Shown: one piece after another, positions 10,676 to 19,900 of the stretch
Layout: the number at the start of each line of letters is the position of its first letter
Numbering within the stretch: the stretch's first letter is position 1
Assembly: GCA_017454265.1 (NCBI GenBank)
Contig: JAFTDJ010000025.1
Span: 1-64,000, forward strand
Length of the DNA stretch: 64,000 nt
Reading direction: 5' to 3'
DNA from: Bacteroidales bacterium
GTDB lineage: Bacteria; Bacteroidota; Bacteroidia; Bacteroidales; UBA932
Notes under the pieces: generated by a model
Database searches by the model: none
Told to the model about the DNA's origin: nothing
The model's input: the letters and a program-made list of their open reading frames with translations, nothing else
Made by a program: the position numbers and the translations under genes

Positions 10676-11719
10676 TTATTGTTGTTTGATTTCGTATTCT
10701 ATGCGATAGTCCGTGCGCCGCAGATAAGGGAAACACTGCTCCTGAAGGGTGGAGAAGTCTTCCGGGTAACGGCTCTTTATCATCCACTCCTTGTCGTCGG
10801 GGCTGCGGTCCCCGTCCATTATTTCCAGGATTTCCGTACGGTGCGGGAGTGACGAAGCATCCACGAAGTTGCGGAAGCCTTCCCAGTTCTCCGGCTCCGA
10901 CTCCAGTTCGAAGAGTGTATCCGGCAGGCCATAGCTGCCTGCAATATAGTTCCTAACCGCCTCGGTGCGGCCTTTTGCCAGGGCGCTGTTGATATCCCTG
11001 GGGCCCTCGGGAGAAGCGTACCCCTTTATCCATATCTTGCGCAATTCCCAGCCAGGATTCTGCAGCACGGATTCTATGGTGGTAAGCATGGACTTGAGCT
11101 CCTGGCCGTTGGAATGATACTCCGGATTGACTGCGGTCTCATTGAGAGGATAATCCAGAAAAGCACGGCCTTCTACGGAGCGTATAAGCGCCGGGCGTTC
11201 CACCTGTCGCTCTATATACAGAGTATCCACCCGCACAACGACGGACGGCATCGCTCCTGCATCGTTCTTGACGTCATAAGCATACAGGGTGGAGGCTGAC
11301 GTCTGCACATTATTGCCGCAGCATCCATAAAGGCGCTCCCTCAGCTCCAAGGTGCAGGAATTCATCCACTCTTCCCAGGGGACGGATGTCTGGTAATAAT
11401 AATTATCTGGTATCTCGGAGCTCCTGAAACGGGTCTCCGCAGAACCGCTCATTGTGGTTCCCATACGCTCGTACTGCCAGAAACGGCCGCGGCTGTACAG
11501 GCCCACGGCGGGGAGTTCCAGCTCCTTTACGGCCGATTTGAGCACAGGAATGAGCAGCACAGCCTTGTTGGAAGAAACCTTGACACCGCTCAAGTCCATA
11601 TTCATGGACACGGCAACACTTTTACCATGCCTGGACACATCGGCGTTCTGTACCTTCACGCCGTCTGCCGCAGGGCTGGCCAAAACAGTCAATGCCAGAA
11701 ATAACAATATCGTCTTCAT
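10676..11719 (-). CDS. DUF3868 domain protein with OmpA-like C-terminus
   Basis: 347 residues with an N-terminal signal peptide (MKTILLFLALTVLASPA). The N-terminal two thirds match the DUF3868 pattern (VAVSMNMDLSGVKVSSNKAVLLIPVL). Residues about 230-300 resemble an OmpA-like peptidoglycan-contact fold: IWIKGYASPEGPRDINSALA followed by KGRTEAVRNYI. DUF3575-DUF3868 pairs usually precede mfa1/fimA genes in Bacteroidales and are thought to serve pilus assembly at the outer membrane; the exact role is not established. It lies 6 bases after the DUF3575 gene and 19 before the Mfa1-like gene, in the same transcript. Confidence 0.82.
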   Translation of the reverse strand: MKTILLFLALTVLASPAADGVKVQNADVSRHGKSVAVSMNMDLSGVKVSSNKAVLLIPVLKSAVKELELPAVGLYSRGRFWQYERMGTTMSGSAETRFRSSEIPDNYYYQTSVPWEEWMNSCTLELRERLYGCCGNNVQTSASTLYAYDVKNDAGAMPSVVVRVDTLYIERQVERPALIRSVEGRAFLDYPLNETAVNPEYHSNGQELKSMLTTIESVLQNPGWELRKIWIKGYASPEGPRDINSALAKGRTEAVRNYIAGSYGLPDTLFELESEPENWEGFRNFVDASSLPHRTEILEIMDGDRSPDDKEWMIKSRYPEDFSTLQEQCFPYLRRTDYRIEYEIKQQ

Positions 11720-11725
11720 AATCCA

Positions 11726-12319
11726 CTAGAAGATGTACACAAGAGTAACTGCCAGCTTGGTGGGGCCGAAATAATTGTGCGGAGTCCAGGTTCCGTCCTT
11801 TCCGCACTCGGTGCATCCGCGCCACTGGTTGTAAATATATCCGGCGCCGGCTTCGAGTTCCAGGTTCCAGTGCTTGCCCAGCACCACGGCGTAGCCGTAC
11901 GCCAGGCCTGCGCCAACGCCCCAGCCTTCGTAACGGGCGTTGCTCAGGACCGAAAAGTCGGAGCCCAGAAATTTTATCGAATTGGGCAGGAAGCCGAAAT
12001 TCCAAGGCCCGCCAAGGGCATGGACGCCGAAGAAGTGGCCGGCAAAACGCTCACACAGCCAGTAACGGAACTCAGGCTGTACCATCCAGTGCTTCCAGCG
12101 TTTTCCGTCATTCAGAATCCAGTTGTTGAAGTTTCCGGAGATGTCTAATGAGAATTTATCTCCGAGGCCGATTTCCACGCCTCCGTTAACGGTAACGGTG
12201 GCGTCGTACAGAAGATTCGTTTTGAGTGCCACCCGGTTTTGAGCGTGCACGTGCTGCGAAGCGCCGCAGAGGGCGGCAATGGCCGCAAGCACATACGCAA
12301 TGCGAAAAAGTTTATTCAT
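11726..12319 (-). CDS. DUF3575 outer-membrane protein
   Basis: 197 residues with a signal peptide (cleavage near VHAQ) and alternating aromatic-hydrophobic strands typical of a small beta-barrel. NRVALKTNLLYDATVTVNGG, the WMVQPEFRYWLCERFAGHFFG stretch (read in two parts: WMVQPEFRYW and LCERFAGHFFG) and the ending TKLAVTLVYIF match DUF3575. In Bacteroidales this family sits next to DUF3868 at the front of fimbrial operons. It probably forms an outer-membrane barrel that supports assembly; this is an inference from context. It starts 6 bases after the thioredoxin-like gene. Confidence 0.85.
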   Translation of the reverse strand: MNKLFRIAYVLAAIAALCGASQHVHAQNRVALKTNLLYDATVTVNGGVEIGLGDKFSLDISGNFNNWILNDGKRWKHWMVQPEFRYWLCERFAGHFFGVHALGGPWNFGFLPNSIKFLGSDFSVLSNARYEGWGVGAGLAYGYAVVLGKHWNLELEAGAGYIYNQWRGCTECGKDGTWTPHNYFGPTKLAVTLVYIF

Positions 12320-12325
12320 ATGTAT

Positions 12326-12820
12326 CTAAAGGCTGCCAAGCACTTTGTCGAGTTCCGCAAAGTCAGGGCAGGGATTGTCGTCATAGGCATATAACACTTT
12401 GCCGTCGGCGCCGGAAATAAAAATCCTGGGAATCCGAGACTGGGCAAAAAGCTTGTAAACCTTGTCGTCTTCCTGTGCTGAGAAAGGGACGCTCATTCCG
12501 TTCGCCGCCCACCACTGGCTCACATCTTCGCGGGCCTGCGCCCTCGATATGGCGACGAAACGGACCTTGGTTCCATAGTTTAAGTATGCAGTTTGAACAT
12601 GGGGCAGGGTGCGGCGACAGTCGGCACAGGTGGTGTTGAAGAACACTATCAGGCTGGGACTGCCGGCAAGTCCGGCGCTGCTGAGCACAGTCCCGTCGTC
12701 CATGATGACGGAGAAATCCGGAATACTGTCTCCCGGGCCCACCGCATCTGCCTTAGGTTCCTGAGCCGTACACGCTACAAACAAAAGCAGAGCCGCCAAA
12801 ACTGTCCAAAGCTTGTTCAT
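12326..12820 (-). CDS. TlpA-like thioredoxin-fold lipoprotein
   Basis: 164 residues from the ATG at 12820; the reading frame extends to 12859, but that start would lie upstream of the promoter. Lipobox Cys17 (LFVAC) places it in the periplasm facing an outer or inner membrane. A TlpA/AhpC-type thioredoxin fold follows: PDFSVIMDDG, SPSLIVFFNTTCADCRRTLP with the redox CxxC at 65-68, then IPRIFISGADGKVLYAYDD. It probably reduces or exchanges disulfides in exported proteins. It is the first gene of the pilus operon, 6 bases before DUF3575, so its substrates may be pilus subunits. That link is an inference. Confidence 0.85.
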   Translation of the reverse strand: MNKLWTVLAALLLFVACTAQEPKADAVGPGDSIPDFSVIMDDGTVLSSAGLAGSPSLIVFFNTTCADCRRTLPHVQTAYLNYGTKVRFVAISRAQAREDVSQWWAANGMSVPFSAQEDDKVYKLFAQSRIPRIFISGADGKVLYAYDDNPCPDFAELDKVLGSL

Positions 12821-12834
12821 CTTGCAAAATCTTT

Positions 12835-12842
12835 CAAATATA
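12835..12842 (-). promoter_or_regulatory. Putative -7 box of the first fimbrial operon
   Basis: TATATTTG on the minus strand matches TAnnTTTG and lies 14 bases before the ATG at 12820, giving a very short leader. No clear -33 TTG is present. A weaker candidate, GAGTTTTG at 12892-12885, lies 29 bases after the G tract and would give a longer leader. Confidence 0.55.
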
Positions 12843-12921
12843 CGAAAATAATCCCGCAAATTAAAAACTTTTTGAAAAAAATTTCAAAACTCATTTCGTC
12901 CGTATCCGTTTCACCATTCTA

Positions 12922-12930
12922 CCCCCCCCC
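12922..12930. repeat. Homopolymer tract (9 C on plus, 9 G on coding strand)
   Basis: A pure run of nine C lies 101 bases upstream of the first gene of the pilus operon, between that operon and the sulfatase gene. On the coding strand it is followed by TAGAAT. A similar longer run precedes the second pilus operon. Such tracts slip during replication and can switch transcription. Confidence 0.9.
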
Positions 12931-12977
12931 GCATGGAAAATCGCCCCTATCAATTTATTATCAGCCACATACGCAAG

Positions 12978-13005
12978 CTGACCCGGTAAATAATCACCAG
13001 GTCAG
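12978..13005 (-). terminator. Hairpin after the sulfatase gene
   Basis: CTGACCCGGT and ACCAGGTCAG form a 10-bp stem with one mismatch and an 8-base loop, 26 bases after the sulfatase stop. There is no U-tract, so it may be a processing or weak termination signal of the second pilus operon rather than a classical intrinsic terminator. Confidence 0.45.
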
Positions 13006-13030
13006 ACTAAGTACGTTGCCATGAAACAGA

Positions 13031-14608
13031 CTATATCTCGTTCGGAAGAGGCGCGGGATTGCCTGTCTGCACCACCACCGGCATGGGAGCATTCCAGCGC
13101 GACAGGCGCTCGGAGAGCGTGTCGGCAAGCCGCCGCACAATATCCGGGTTCTCGGCGGCAACATCGTGCTCCTCGCCTATGTCTTCCTTGAGGTTGTAGA
13201 GCTCCAGCACACCTTCCGCTATGCGGTACACGAGCTTCCAGTCCCCGACGCGTACGGCACTGAGGAAATCGATGTCCTTAAGATCGTACGGCTTCCATTT
13301 ATGGGGATAGTGGAACACCAGCGGGCGCTCCGGGTCGGGGCCCTCGCCCACGCCTGTAACGAGAGGGAGTATACTCTGTCCGTCAAGCTCCTGCACAGTC
13401 TCGTATCCGCGCACCCCGGCGATGTCCAGGATGGTAGGGAACATATCCTCGCAGATCACCGGCACGTTGCACTTGCCCACCTTCGTCTTGCCGGGGTAGT
13501 AAATCATCAGGGGTACGCGTATGCCGCCCTCGTAGCAGGAGCCCTTGCCTTCGCGGAGGGGCTTGTTCTGGGTATGCAGCACGCCGCCCTTCTGCTTATT
13601 CTCCGAATTGCCGCCGTTGTCGGTCATAAAAATGACTACGGTATTGTCTGCAATCCCCTTCTCCTCGAGAAAGTCCAGCACTTGCCCCAGGCTCGCGTCC
13701 ACGCCCTCGACGAGGGATGCGTAGGCCGCCTGCCCCTCGTCCATGCCGGCGTCGCGGTACTTCTGCGCAAAACGCTCGTCCGGCTGGATGGGAGTGTGCG
13801 TGGCATAGCTCGCAAGATAGAGGTAGAACGGCTGCTTGTGGCTTATGGGGTAGTCCAGGGCCTTGAAGGCCTCCCGGGTGAGAGCCTCGGTAAGATGAGT
13901 CTGCGTCCCATAGTACTCCACCAGGTTCTGCACGGCGAAGTCGTTCCAGCGCTCCTTGGTGTTGCCGTAGTTCTGCAGGCCGCTGTAGTCGCGCGGCATA
14001 CCCGCCATGGTACCGGCGATATTGACGCAGAATCCGTGGTTGTAGGCGTTGACGCCCGGAGTGCCGGCAGCGGCCCAGTGGGCCTTGCCAACGTGCACCG
14101 TAAAGTAGCCGGCGTCTTTGAGATACTGTACCATGGAGTTGGCGTACTGGGTGTAAGGCACGCCGGGTACGGGGCTGATGCCGTTCATGTTCCAGTCGGG
14201 ACGGGAAAGCACATCGCCCTCCATCGCATCGCCGCTGCCCTTGTGTTCGGCCATCCAGAAACCTCCTCCGGTGGCGTCGGAAGGGGTATCCTTCACCGCA
14301 GACGTCCAGTTGGTGATGCGGGTGTGCGCAGCGTTCATGCCCGTCATGATGCTGGTGCGGGTGGGAGTGGATACGGCGCAGGCGTAGGCGTTGCCGAACA
14401 CGGTGCTTCGCTCGCTGAGGCGCTGCATGTTGGGGGTGTTGAAGCGCAGGTTGTTGGGGTACAGCTCGTCTCCGTACTGCACGCTGCTGTCCACCCAGCC
14501 GAAGTCATCGACCAGAAAGAACACGATGTTGGGTTGCTGTGGAGCCTTGGGGGCACAGGAGGCCAGGGGCAGCAGGGCTGCAAGGCCGGCTAATGGTTTC
14601 TTATTCAT
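13031..14608 (-). CDS. Serine-type sulfatase lipoprotein
   Basis: 525-residue S1-family (alkaline-phosphatase fold) sulfatase that removes sulfate from sulfated glycans. Metal-site residues appear in NIVFFLVDDFGW (Asp34-Asp35). The active-site motif is S80-T-P-T-R84 in AVSTPTRTSIMTG, so formylglycine would be made from Ser by an anaerobic maturase (anSME) encoded elsewhere. FMTDNGGNSENK and the lysine/histidine segments further on also fit. The signal peptide ends in a lipobox at Cys18 (LASC). The ATG at 14608 overlaps the UpxY-like stop (ATGA). It is the last gene of the second fimbrial operon. Substrates could be mucin or other host glycans; the substrate cannot be read from the sequence. 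Confidence 0.9.
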   Translation of the reverse strand: MNKKPLAGLAALLPLASCAPKAPQQPNIVFFLVDDFGWVDSSVQYGDELYPNNLRFNTPNMQRLSERSTVFGNAYACAVSTPTRTSIMTGMNAAHTRITNWTSAVKDTPSDATGGGFWMAEHKGSGDAMEGDVLSRPDWNMNGISPVPGVPYTQYANSMVQYLKDAGYFTVHVGKAHWAAAGTPGVNAYNHGFCVNIAGTMAGMPRDYSGLQNYGNTKERWNDFAVQNLVEYYGTQTHLTEALTREAFKALDYPISHKQPFYLYLASYATHTPIQPDERFAQKYRDAGMDEGQAAYASLVEGVDASLGQVLDFLEEKGIADNTVVIFMTDNGGNSENKQKGGVLHTQNKPLREGKGSCYEGGIRVPLMIYYPGKTKVGKCNVPVICEDMFPTILDIAGVRGYETVQELDGQSILPLVTGVGEGPDPERPLVFHYPHKWKPYDLKDIDFLSAVRVGDWKLVYRIAEGVLELYNLKEDIGEEHDVAAENPDIVRRLADTLSERLSRWNAPMPVVVQTGNPAPLPNEI

Positions 14609-15111
14609 ATCTTTTCCAGTAATTCTTTCGGTATGTACGAAGTAGCCATGGCCGCAATTCCGGAAATGGTGACGACCAGGCGCCTGTCTTTCTTTATTCT
14701 AACAACGTGCCCTTCCGCACCCTTGAACGGACCGTCCAGGACGCGCACCTTGTCGCCCTTATGGTACTTTTCCATATCGTCACCAAGCAGCTCAAGGCCG
14801 GCCTCCTTCGCCGAGGACACAATCTTGAACACTTCCATTTCCTTATCCGGAATCACGGAAGGACGCTTCTTCTCCTTGTCCCAATAGACGTAGAAGCGGT
14901 GCAGGTCGTTGTCGTATTCGAAGCGGCGCATGGCCTCCAGCTTGTCCAGGGTGGTGTGCACGAACACATAGGAGGGCAGCACCTTCTGGGCATAATACTC
15001 CACGCCCTTTTCTTCCAGCAACTCCTTTACCTGCTCGAGACGGTTCCAGTAGGCCCGCAGCGCATACCAATGGAAGTCCTGCTCCCGGGATTTGTCAGTT
15101 ATAATAGACAT
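14605..15111 (-). CDS. UpxY/NusG-family transcription antiterminator
   Basis: 168 residues. The NusG N-terminal (NGN) domain covers about residues 12-100 (DFHWYALRAYWNRLEQVKEL, VLPSYVFVHTT). The KOW segment lies at about 115-145 (YHKGDKVRVLDGPFKGAEGH). This is the UpxY-type NusG paralogue of Bacteroidota, known to allow RNA polymerase to read through long capsule operons. Here no glycosyltransferases are nearby; it is embedded late in a fimbrial operon, overlapping the preceding gene by 17 bases and the sulfatase by 4. It could act on this very operon (16.5 kb long) or in trans on another locus. Confidence 0.88.
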   Translation of the reverse strand: MSIITDKSREQDFHWYALRAYWNRLEQVKELLEEKGVEYYAQKVLPSYVFVHTTLDKLEAMRRFEYDNDLHRFYVYWDKEKKRPSVIPDKEMEVFKIVSSAKEAGLELLGDDMEKYHKGDKVRVLDGPFKGAEGHVVRIKKDRRLVVTISGIAAMATSYIPKELLEKI

Positions 15112-16942
15112 TCCAGTTGTTTGGTATTGAACCTATCATACCTGATGTTCCGCCGTGGAAAGGATAAAGGTAAAGCATTGCCGGGTTCGCATAAAAATTG
15201 CACTTATTGTTATTTTGCACTCCGTCAAGCCATTTATTGAAAACGGTCCACAAATTTATCACAGTCCAGTTTTCCACATTGGAGGAAGCGGGACTTGCGG
15301 AATCACTGTATGAAGTATCAGGCCTCGTTATAACGCACTGGTCGGAAGTGAGCTTCAAACGGCATCGTACATAATTCAGCTTGGAGCACTTTCTGAATAT
15401 GGCAAAATAACAGCCTGGCTGAGGGTCGACGGCCATCAGGTCGGGGCCCCTTTCCAGCACGCTGCATTCTGCAAACATACGCAAATAGCAGCCGTTGGCA
15501 AGCGTAGTCGAGGGCAACAGGTCGGCAGGTACGCCCGTAAGGCTCTTGCAGCCTTCGAACATCTTGCTGTAGCAGGCGAGCGCAAGGTCCGTCCTGGGCA
15601 GGAAGCCACTGGGTATTGCGGTAATTCCGGTTCCGAAGAACATGCTCTCGAAGCACTGGGCGGTAAGGGCGGCGTCGTTATTCAAGGCCAGATTCTCAAG
15701 GCCGGTGATATTCGTGCATCCATAGAACATCTCCATATAGCAGCCCCGGCTCATGGTGGAGGCGGAAAGCCTGAGCTTCTTTTCCGGATGAAGCTTGAGC
15801 CACTTTGCATTATAGAAGGCTCTCTGGAAGGCGTAAGACGCCGTAATCTCAGACTTCGCCTTATACTTGTCGTCACACATGAGGAACATTATGTCGCCAT
15901 AAACATAACTGTTCTTGTCTGCAGAGACGAGCGAAGAGTTGCCGGTAATCTGGTAATTGGTCCCCTTCCCCCTGAAATATATAACGTCTCCGGCATTCGG
16001 CAGCGTTACGGCACTGGAATAATTCGCCCAGTCGTAGCCGTCCAGGCTATACTGTATACCATTGCCTGAGCCCTTGCTGAACGTTACTTTGGTACCGGCA
16101 GAAATCGCTTCTACTGCGAAGTAATCCTGCATGAAAGTAGTACGCTGGAAAGTGTAGTAGTTATTGGCCTTGAGGGTCTGGTCTGCCATCTTGAGAACCA
16201 GGTCTTCCTGCCCTTCCTGGGCAAGAACCACCCGCGCATCCTCCAAGACGATCCCGGATGGAAATGCGGCCACAAATGTAGATTCTACATCCCCGTCAAC
16301 CTCCTCCGCGTTGAAGGAATAGGATCCAATCCGGGTGTTTTCCTGGGTATTAAGTATAGTCGCCGTGAGGGCCGTTCCGGAGGGAGTTATCTGTTCATCG
16401 AACATAAAACTCATCACCATAAACGAGCTCTGCTGGGAAAGGGTATACCGGAGGTCTCCGAATTTTCCGGAACCCGTGAAATGACTGAGCCTGCGAACGG
16501 CTTCCTGCAAAGAATCAGCCTTCTTGTCTGCATAGTCCGTGCCGCCGACCTTACCGTCCGTAATGGTGTGCACCGCGTCATCAGGCCCCACGAGGACCAG
16601 CGAGACGGGAGTGCTCGCAACAGGTGTAAAGTCCTCTGCACAAGTCAGTTCTCCTTCGAAGAGGGCCTCCGACCGACCGATGTCGGCAGCACGGGACAGC
16701 GACAAGAAGCCATACAGCTCGCCGCCTTCACTTTCCATATACACCCTGTCTCCCCTCTCGAAGGAGTACTTCATATCCTCACCGAGAGAGGCCCGTGTAG
16801 TGCTCCCGCCGTCGATGGTTGCGCTGTAATGAATCGTCTTGGTGCGGGGCACGTCAATGGAAATGCCTATCTTCTCCGTGCAGGAGAAGAGCAGGACGAG
16901 CAGAGGAAGGGCCGGAATATATTTGAACAAAGACTTCATCAT
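15095..16942 (-). CDS. Fimbrillin-like lipoprotein with BspA-type repeats
   Basis: 615 residues with lipobox Cys21 (LLFSC). The N-terminal half (about 30-270) looks fimbrillin-like: IHYSATIDGGSTTRASLGED, FERGDRVYMES. A short domain at about 275-320 (TKVTFSKGSGNGIQYSLDGY) follows. From about 385 to 540 come repeats of the form CYxxMFxGCxxLTxxPxxLLPxTTLAxxCY, typical of BspA-like leucine-rich repeats that bind host surfaces. The first of two ATG codons overlaps the upstream stop (ATGA). It is probably a pilus-linked or cell-surface adhesin; the binding partner is unknown. Confidence 0.8.
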   Translation of the reverse strand: MMKSLFKYIPALPLLVLLFSCTEKIGISIDVPRTKTIHYSATIDGGSTTRASLGEDMKYSFERGDRVYMESEGGELYGFLSLSRAADIGRSEALFEGELTCAEDFTPVASTPVSLVLVGPDDAVHTITDGKVGGTDYADKKADSLQEAVRRLSHFTGSGKFGDLRYTLSQQSSFMVMSFMFDEQITPSGTALTATILNTQENTRIGSYSFNAEEVDGDVESTFVAAFPSGIVLEDARVVLAQEGQEDLVLKMADQTLKANNYYTFQRTTFMQDYFAVEAISAGTKVTFSKGSGNGIQYSLDGYDWANYSSAVTLPNAGDVIYFRGKGTNYQITGNSSLVSADKNSYVYGDIMFLMCDDKYKAKSEITASYAFQRAFYNAKWLKLHPEKKLRLSASTMSRGCYMEMFYGCTNITGLENLALNNDAALTAQCFESMFFGTGITAIPSGFLPRTDLALACYSKMFEGCKSLTGVPADLLPSTTLANGCYLRMFAECSVLERGPDLMAVDPQPGCYFAIFRKCSKLNYVRCRLKLTSDQCVITRPDTSYSDSASPASSNVENWTVINLWTVFNKWLDGVQNNNKCNFYANPAMLYLYPFHGGTSGMIGSIPNNWNVYYN

Positions 16943-19900
16943 AAGTTACCTCCGTCGTTAAGTCCGCCGCCCAGGCCTATGTCTCCGCCTCCGGCGTTTC
17001 CGGAATCGTTACGTATTCCATGGAAACCACGAAGGACGATACGTGTAATCACTATATCACGGTTCGACGGAGCGTCCATAACCAGCTTGCCGCCCGTTTC
17101 GCTCCACGGAAGGTTCCACATATACTCGTAGTTGTTGCCCAGGTAGCCATAGTAAATGCTTCCGTCCGGCTCGGGGCTGACGGAACGGGGCCGCTGCGGC
17201 GTAGTGCCGTATACGTAGTAGAACACCTGCGCGTAGTAAAGGTAAACGTCGCTGTTGGAAGACGTGATGTCCGCCTCCAGCTCGTAATGCCCGCCCGCCG
17301 GCAGCACTATGCCGTTGGAACTGTCGTGCTTCTGGACATCCTTGTCGGCAACCAGTTCAAGCGTAAAGAGACCGTTGGGAGCGTTGGATACGGTAATATT
17401 TTTCTGAAACAGCCCTCCGTTGCTCACGAAGGTTGTCCAATCTGCGGAACTGGAAATATCCAGGGAATAGATGGAGCCGAAGAAACGGGGCGCGGAAACG
17501 GTTTCCTCCACGTATCCCGCGCAGGAAATCGTGACGGATACGGCATCGTACCCGGCAGTCGTGGTAAACCATTTCTCGCGGTAATAGTCCTGTGCGGTAC
17601 TGGAGACGTTTCCGGTATCGTCCCAGGGATTTACGGATTTGACGCCGTTGTAAGCCGGCACGGACATCCTGAGTTTCTTGTTCCCCTCAAGATACTTGTA
17701 GCTGTCGGGGTCCGTGTAGTAGCCCACAAGAAGAGGCCTGTCGGCATAGGAAGTGACGTACCCGTACGCAACGTGCGAGAAGCTGTTCCCGGTACCCTGA
17801 TGCTGATTGCCGTTGGGAACAGACATATCCATGATGCTCAGATTCCTGAAACGCCAGGGCTTGATTGTCACAGGCTCGTAACGGCCGTCCGCGGAACGAA
17901 GCCCTACGGACACCTCTCCGTCGTCGGTAGTGGTCTTAAGGGTGAAAGTCATCGCCTGGTCAGAAGGGTCGTAGTAATACTCGCCGGTCTGGGGGTCGGT
18001 CTGGATACCGGAGCCTTCTGCAGGTTCCAGGCCGGTAAGATCCAGATATACCCTGTCGTAAGAATCCCTGGCAGACATCTGCTCCGCAGCCACGGTAACC
18101 TCCCTGCCGGATTCCCGGGGGACGGAAGACGTGAAGCGGGGTTTCCTGAACGATGCGTAATTTGTGAAAGAAGCCTGGCCGGGATAGAAGAACTCATTGG
18201 CCACATAAATCTCGGTCGCACTATCCTCGCAATTGGTCTTGAAATAGCTGGAGAAAGTACGCCAGAGGCTCTCGTCCTCATAATCGAGCCGGGCTTGCAG
18301 ATTATTGTATTCTTCCCACTCCAGGGTGCGCTGGAAATGGAAGGTCTGGTAGTCGCCAACGATGGATTTCTCAGAAATCACCGGCAGGTTGCTGTCATCC
18401 ACTGATGTGTCGGGAGTGAGGGACAGATTTTTGGCCTCTATAATGAAGTACAGTGGGAACATGGACTCCACCAGACCGTCCGGAATTGCGACGTCCACCC
18501 TCTGGCTTTCGCCCCTTACCATCAGTACCCGCTCGCTTTCGCAGCTCACGCGCATCGGCTGGGTAGGCAGCAGGGAAATAACTATGTCGCGATACAGGGG
18601 AGATTCTTCTACGTTGTCGGGGTCCGTCTTGCACAGGATGCGCAAGGTCTGGGTTCGCACAGCAGCCTCACCGGGACTTGCAATGCCGAAAGAAATCGGC
18701 CGCCAGCCATAGTTCTCCGCATCCGAGGTCTCGGTAACAGGATTTCCGATTTCCAGGTCCTTGATGATGCCTCCGTTCTCCGGAATCAACTCGTAGTAAA
18801 CAGATTCAGGCCTCAGGTTCGGCTCCGGGTCGTCTCCGTTGATATCGTCGAAGAACTTTACGTACAGCTGTTCCGACTTTTCTTCTGCGCGTATGAAGGT
18901 CTTGCTCATCCAGTGCTGAATGGCCATACGGCGGGTTCCGTCGGAGATGTCGGGGAGACCGGAAGCGTTGATGTCGGCAGAAACGTCGGCACTTCCCGCA
19001 GCTGCGGCGGCGGCATCGGGGGTATCGTAGCCGCGCGCGGATATCTTGTCTATCTGGATTTCGTATTTGAAGTTGCGCAGCACCGGGTAATACTCGCTTC
19101 CCGCCATAAGGTCCACCTTGTAGTAACACATCAGCCCCTCCGAAGGGACGGTGTCGTCGGCGGGGTTTTTATACAGACCGTAAACAATCACATAGGTGGG
19201 CTCGAGCTTGGAGTTGGGGACAGGCCGCTCATACAGATAAACGGTATGGTCCTCGGAATCTTCAGGGGCGTCGGGGTCGTAACGCTTCACGCCTCCGGTG
19301 CAATTCTCAAAATCGTCCGTGCCGGGAATGTCATGATTGAATTCCACGTCCGAGGGCAAATTTCCCTCGTAATTGTATCCGCTGCCGCGAAGCTGGTCGA
19401 AGCTGAGGTCTTTATAATTGGTAATGAAGCCCTTGTCCCCTCCGTATGGCACCAGTGTGCCGTACTTGGGCATATTTACTACCGCAAAACTGTAGGGGGT
19501 AAAATTAGACTCTCCCGCGGGCTTCGACTTGAGCTCTATCTTGGCCCAGTTCCTGATGAGAGGGATATTGGAGAAGGCCGAAAGAAGCTCATTGCTGGGA
19601 AGATATGGATCTCCGGACTGCCGTTTGGTGTTTATGTCTGGATAAACATAGTCGCCGTCACCGTCCCGGAGAGCGGTAACGTTCGTCAGGGTCACCATCT
19701 GCCAGAAACCGGTTTCCTTTTCGCCGAGCAAAGACGGCAGCACCTCATAATCCCTGCCGAAAGGAATGCTGGAAGGCCCGTTGCCTATGAAATGCACCCT
19801 GCGGGAAGAGTTTGACAAGGCAATCGAGAAGCTGAAGGTATAGAGGGGGACGGTCTTGTGCAACACGGTCTCGCCGTCGGCGGCAAGGTAAGAATAATCG

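Noticed and set aside
12978-13005. Inverted repeat as part of an invertible promoter
   Set aside because: Only one hairpin with an 8-base loop is present; no second matching copy flanks a promoter, so a terminator-like role fits better.
14605-15111. UpxY-like gene as sign of a capsule locus
   Set aside because: No glycosyltransferase, flippase or UpxZ gene is in the window; all neighbours are fimbrial.
17020-18405. 461-codon plus-strand open frame opposite the 1074-residue lipoprotein
   Set aside because: No signal, domain or promoter; shadow frame.
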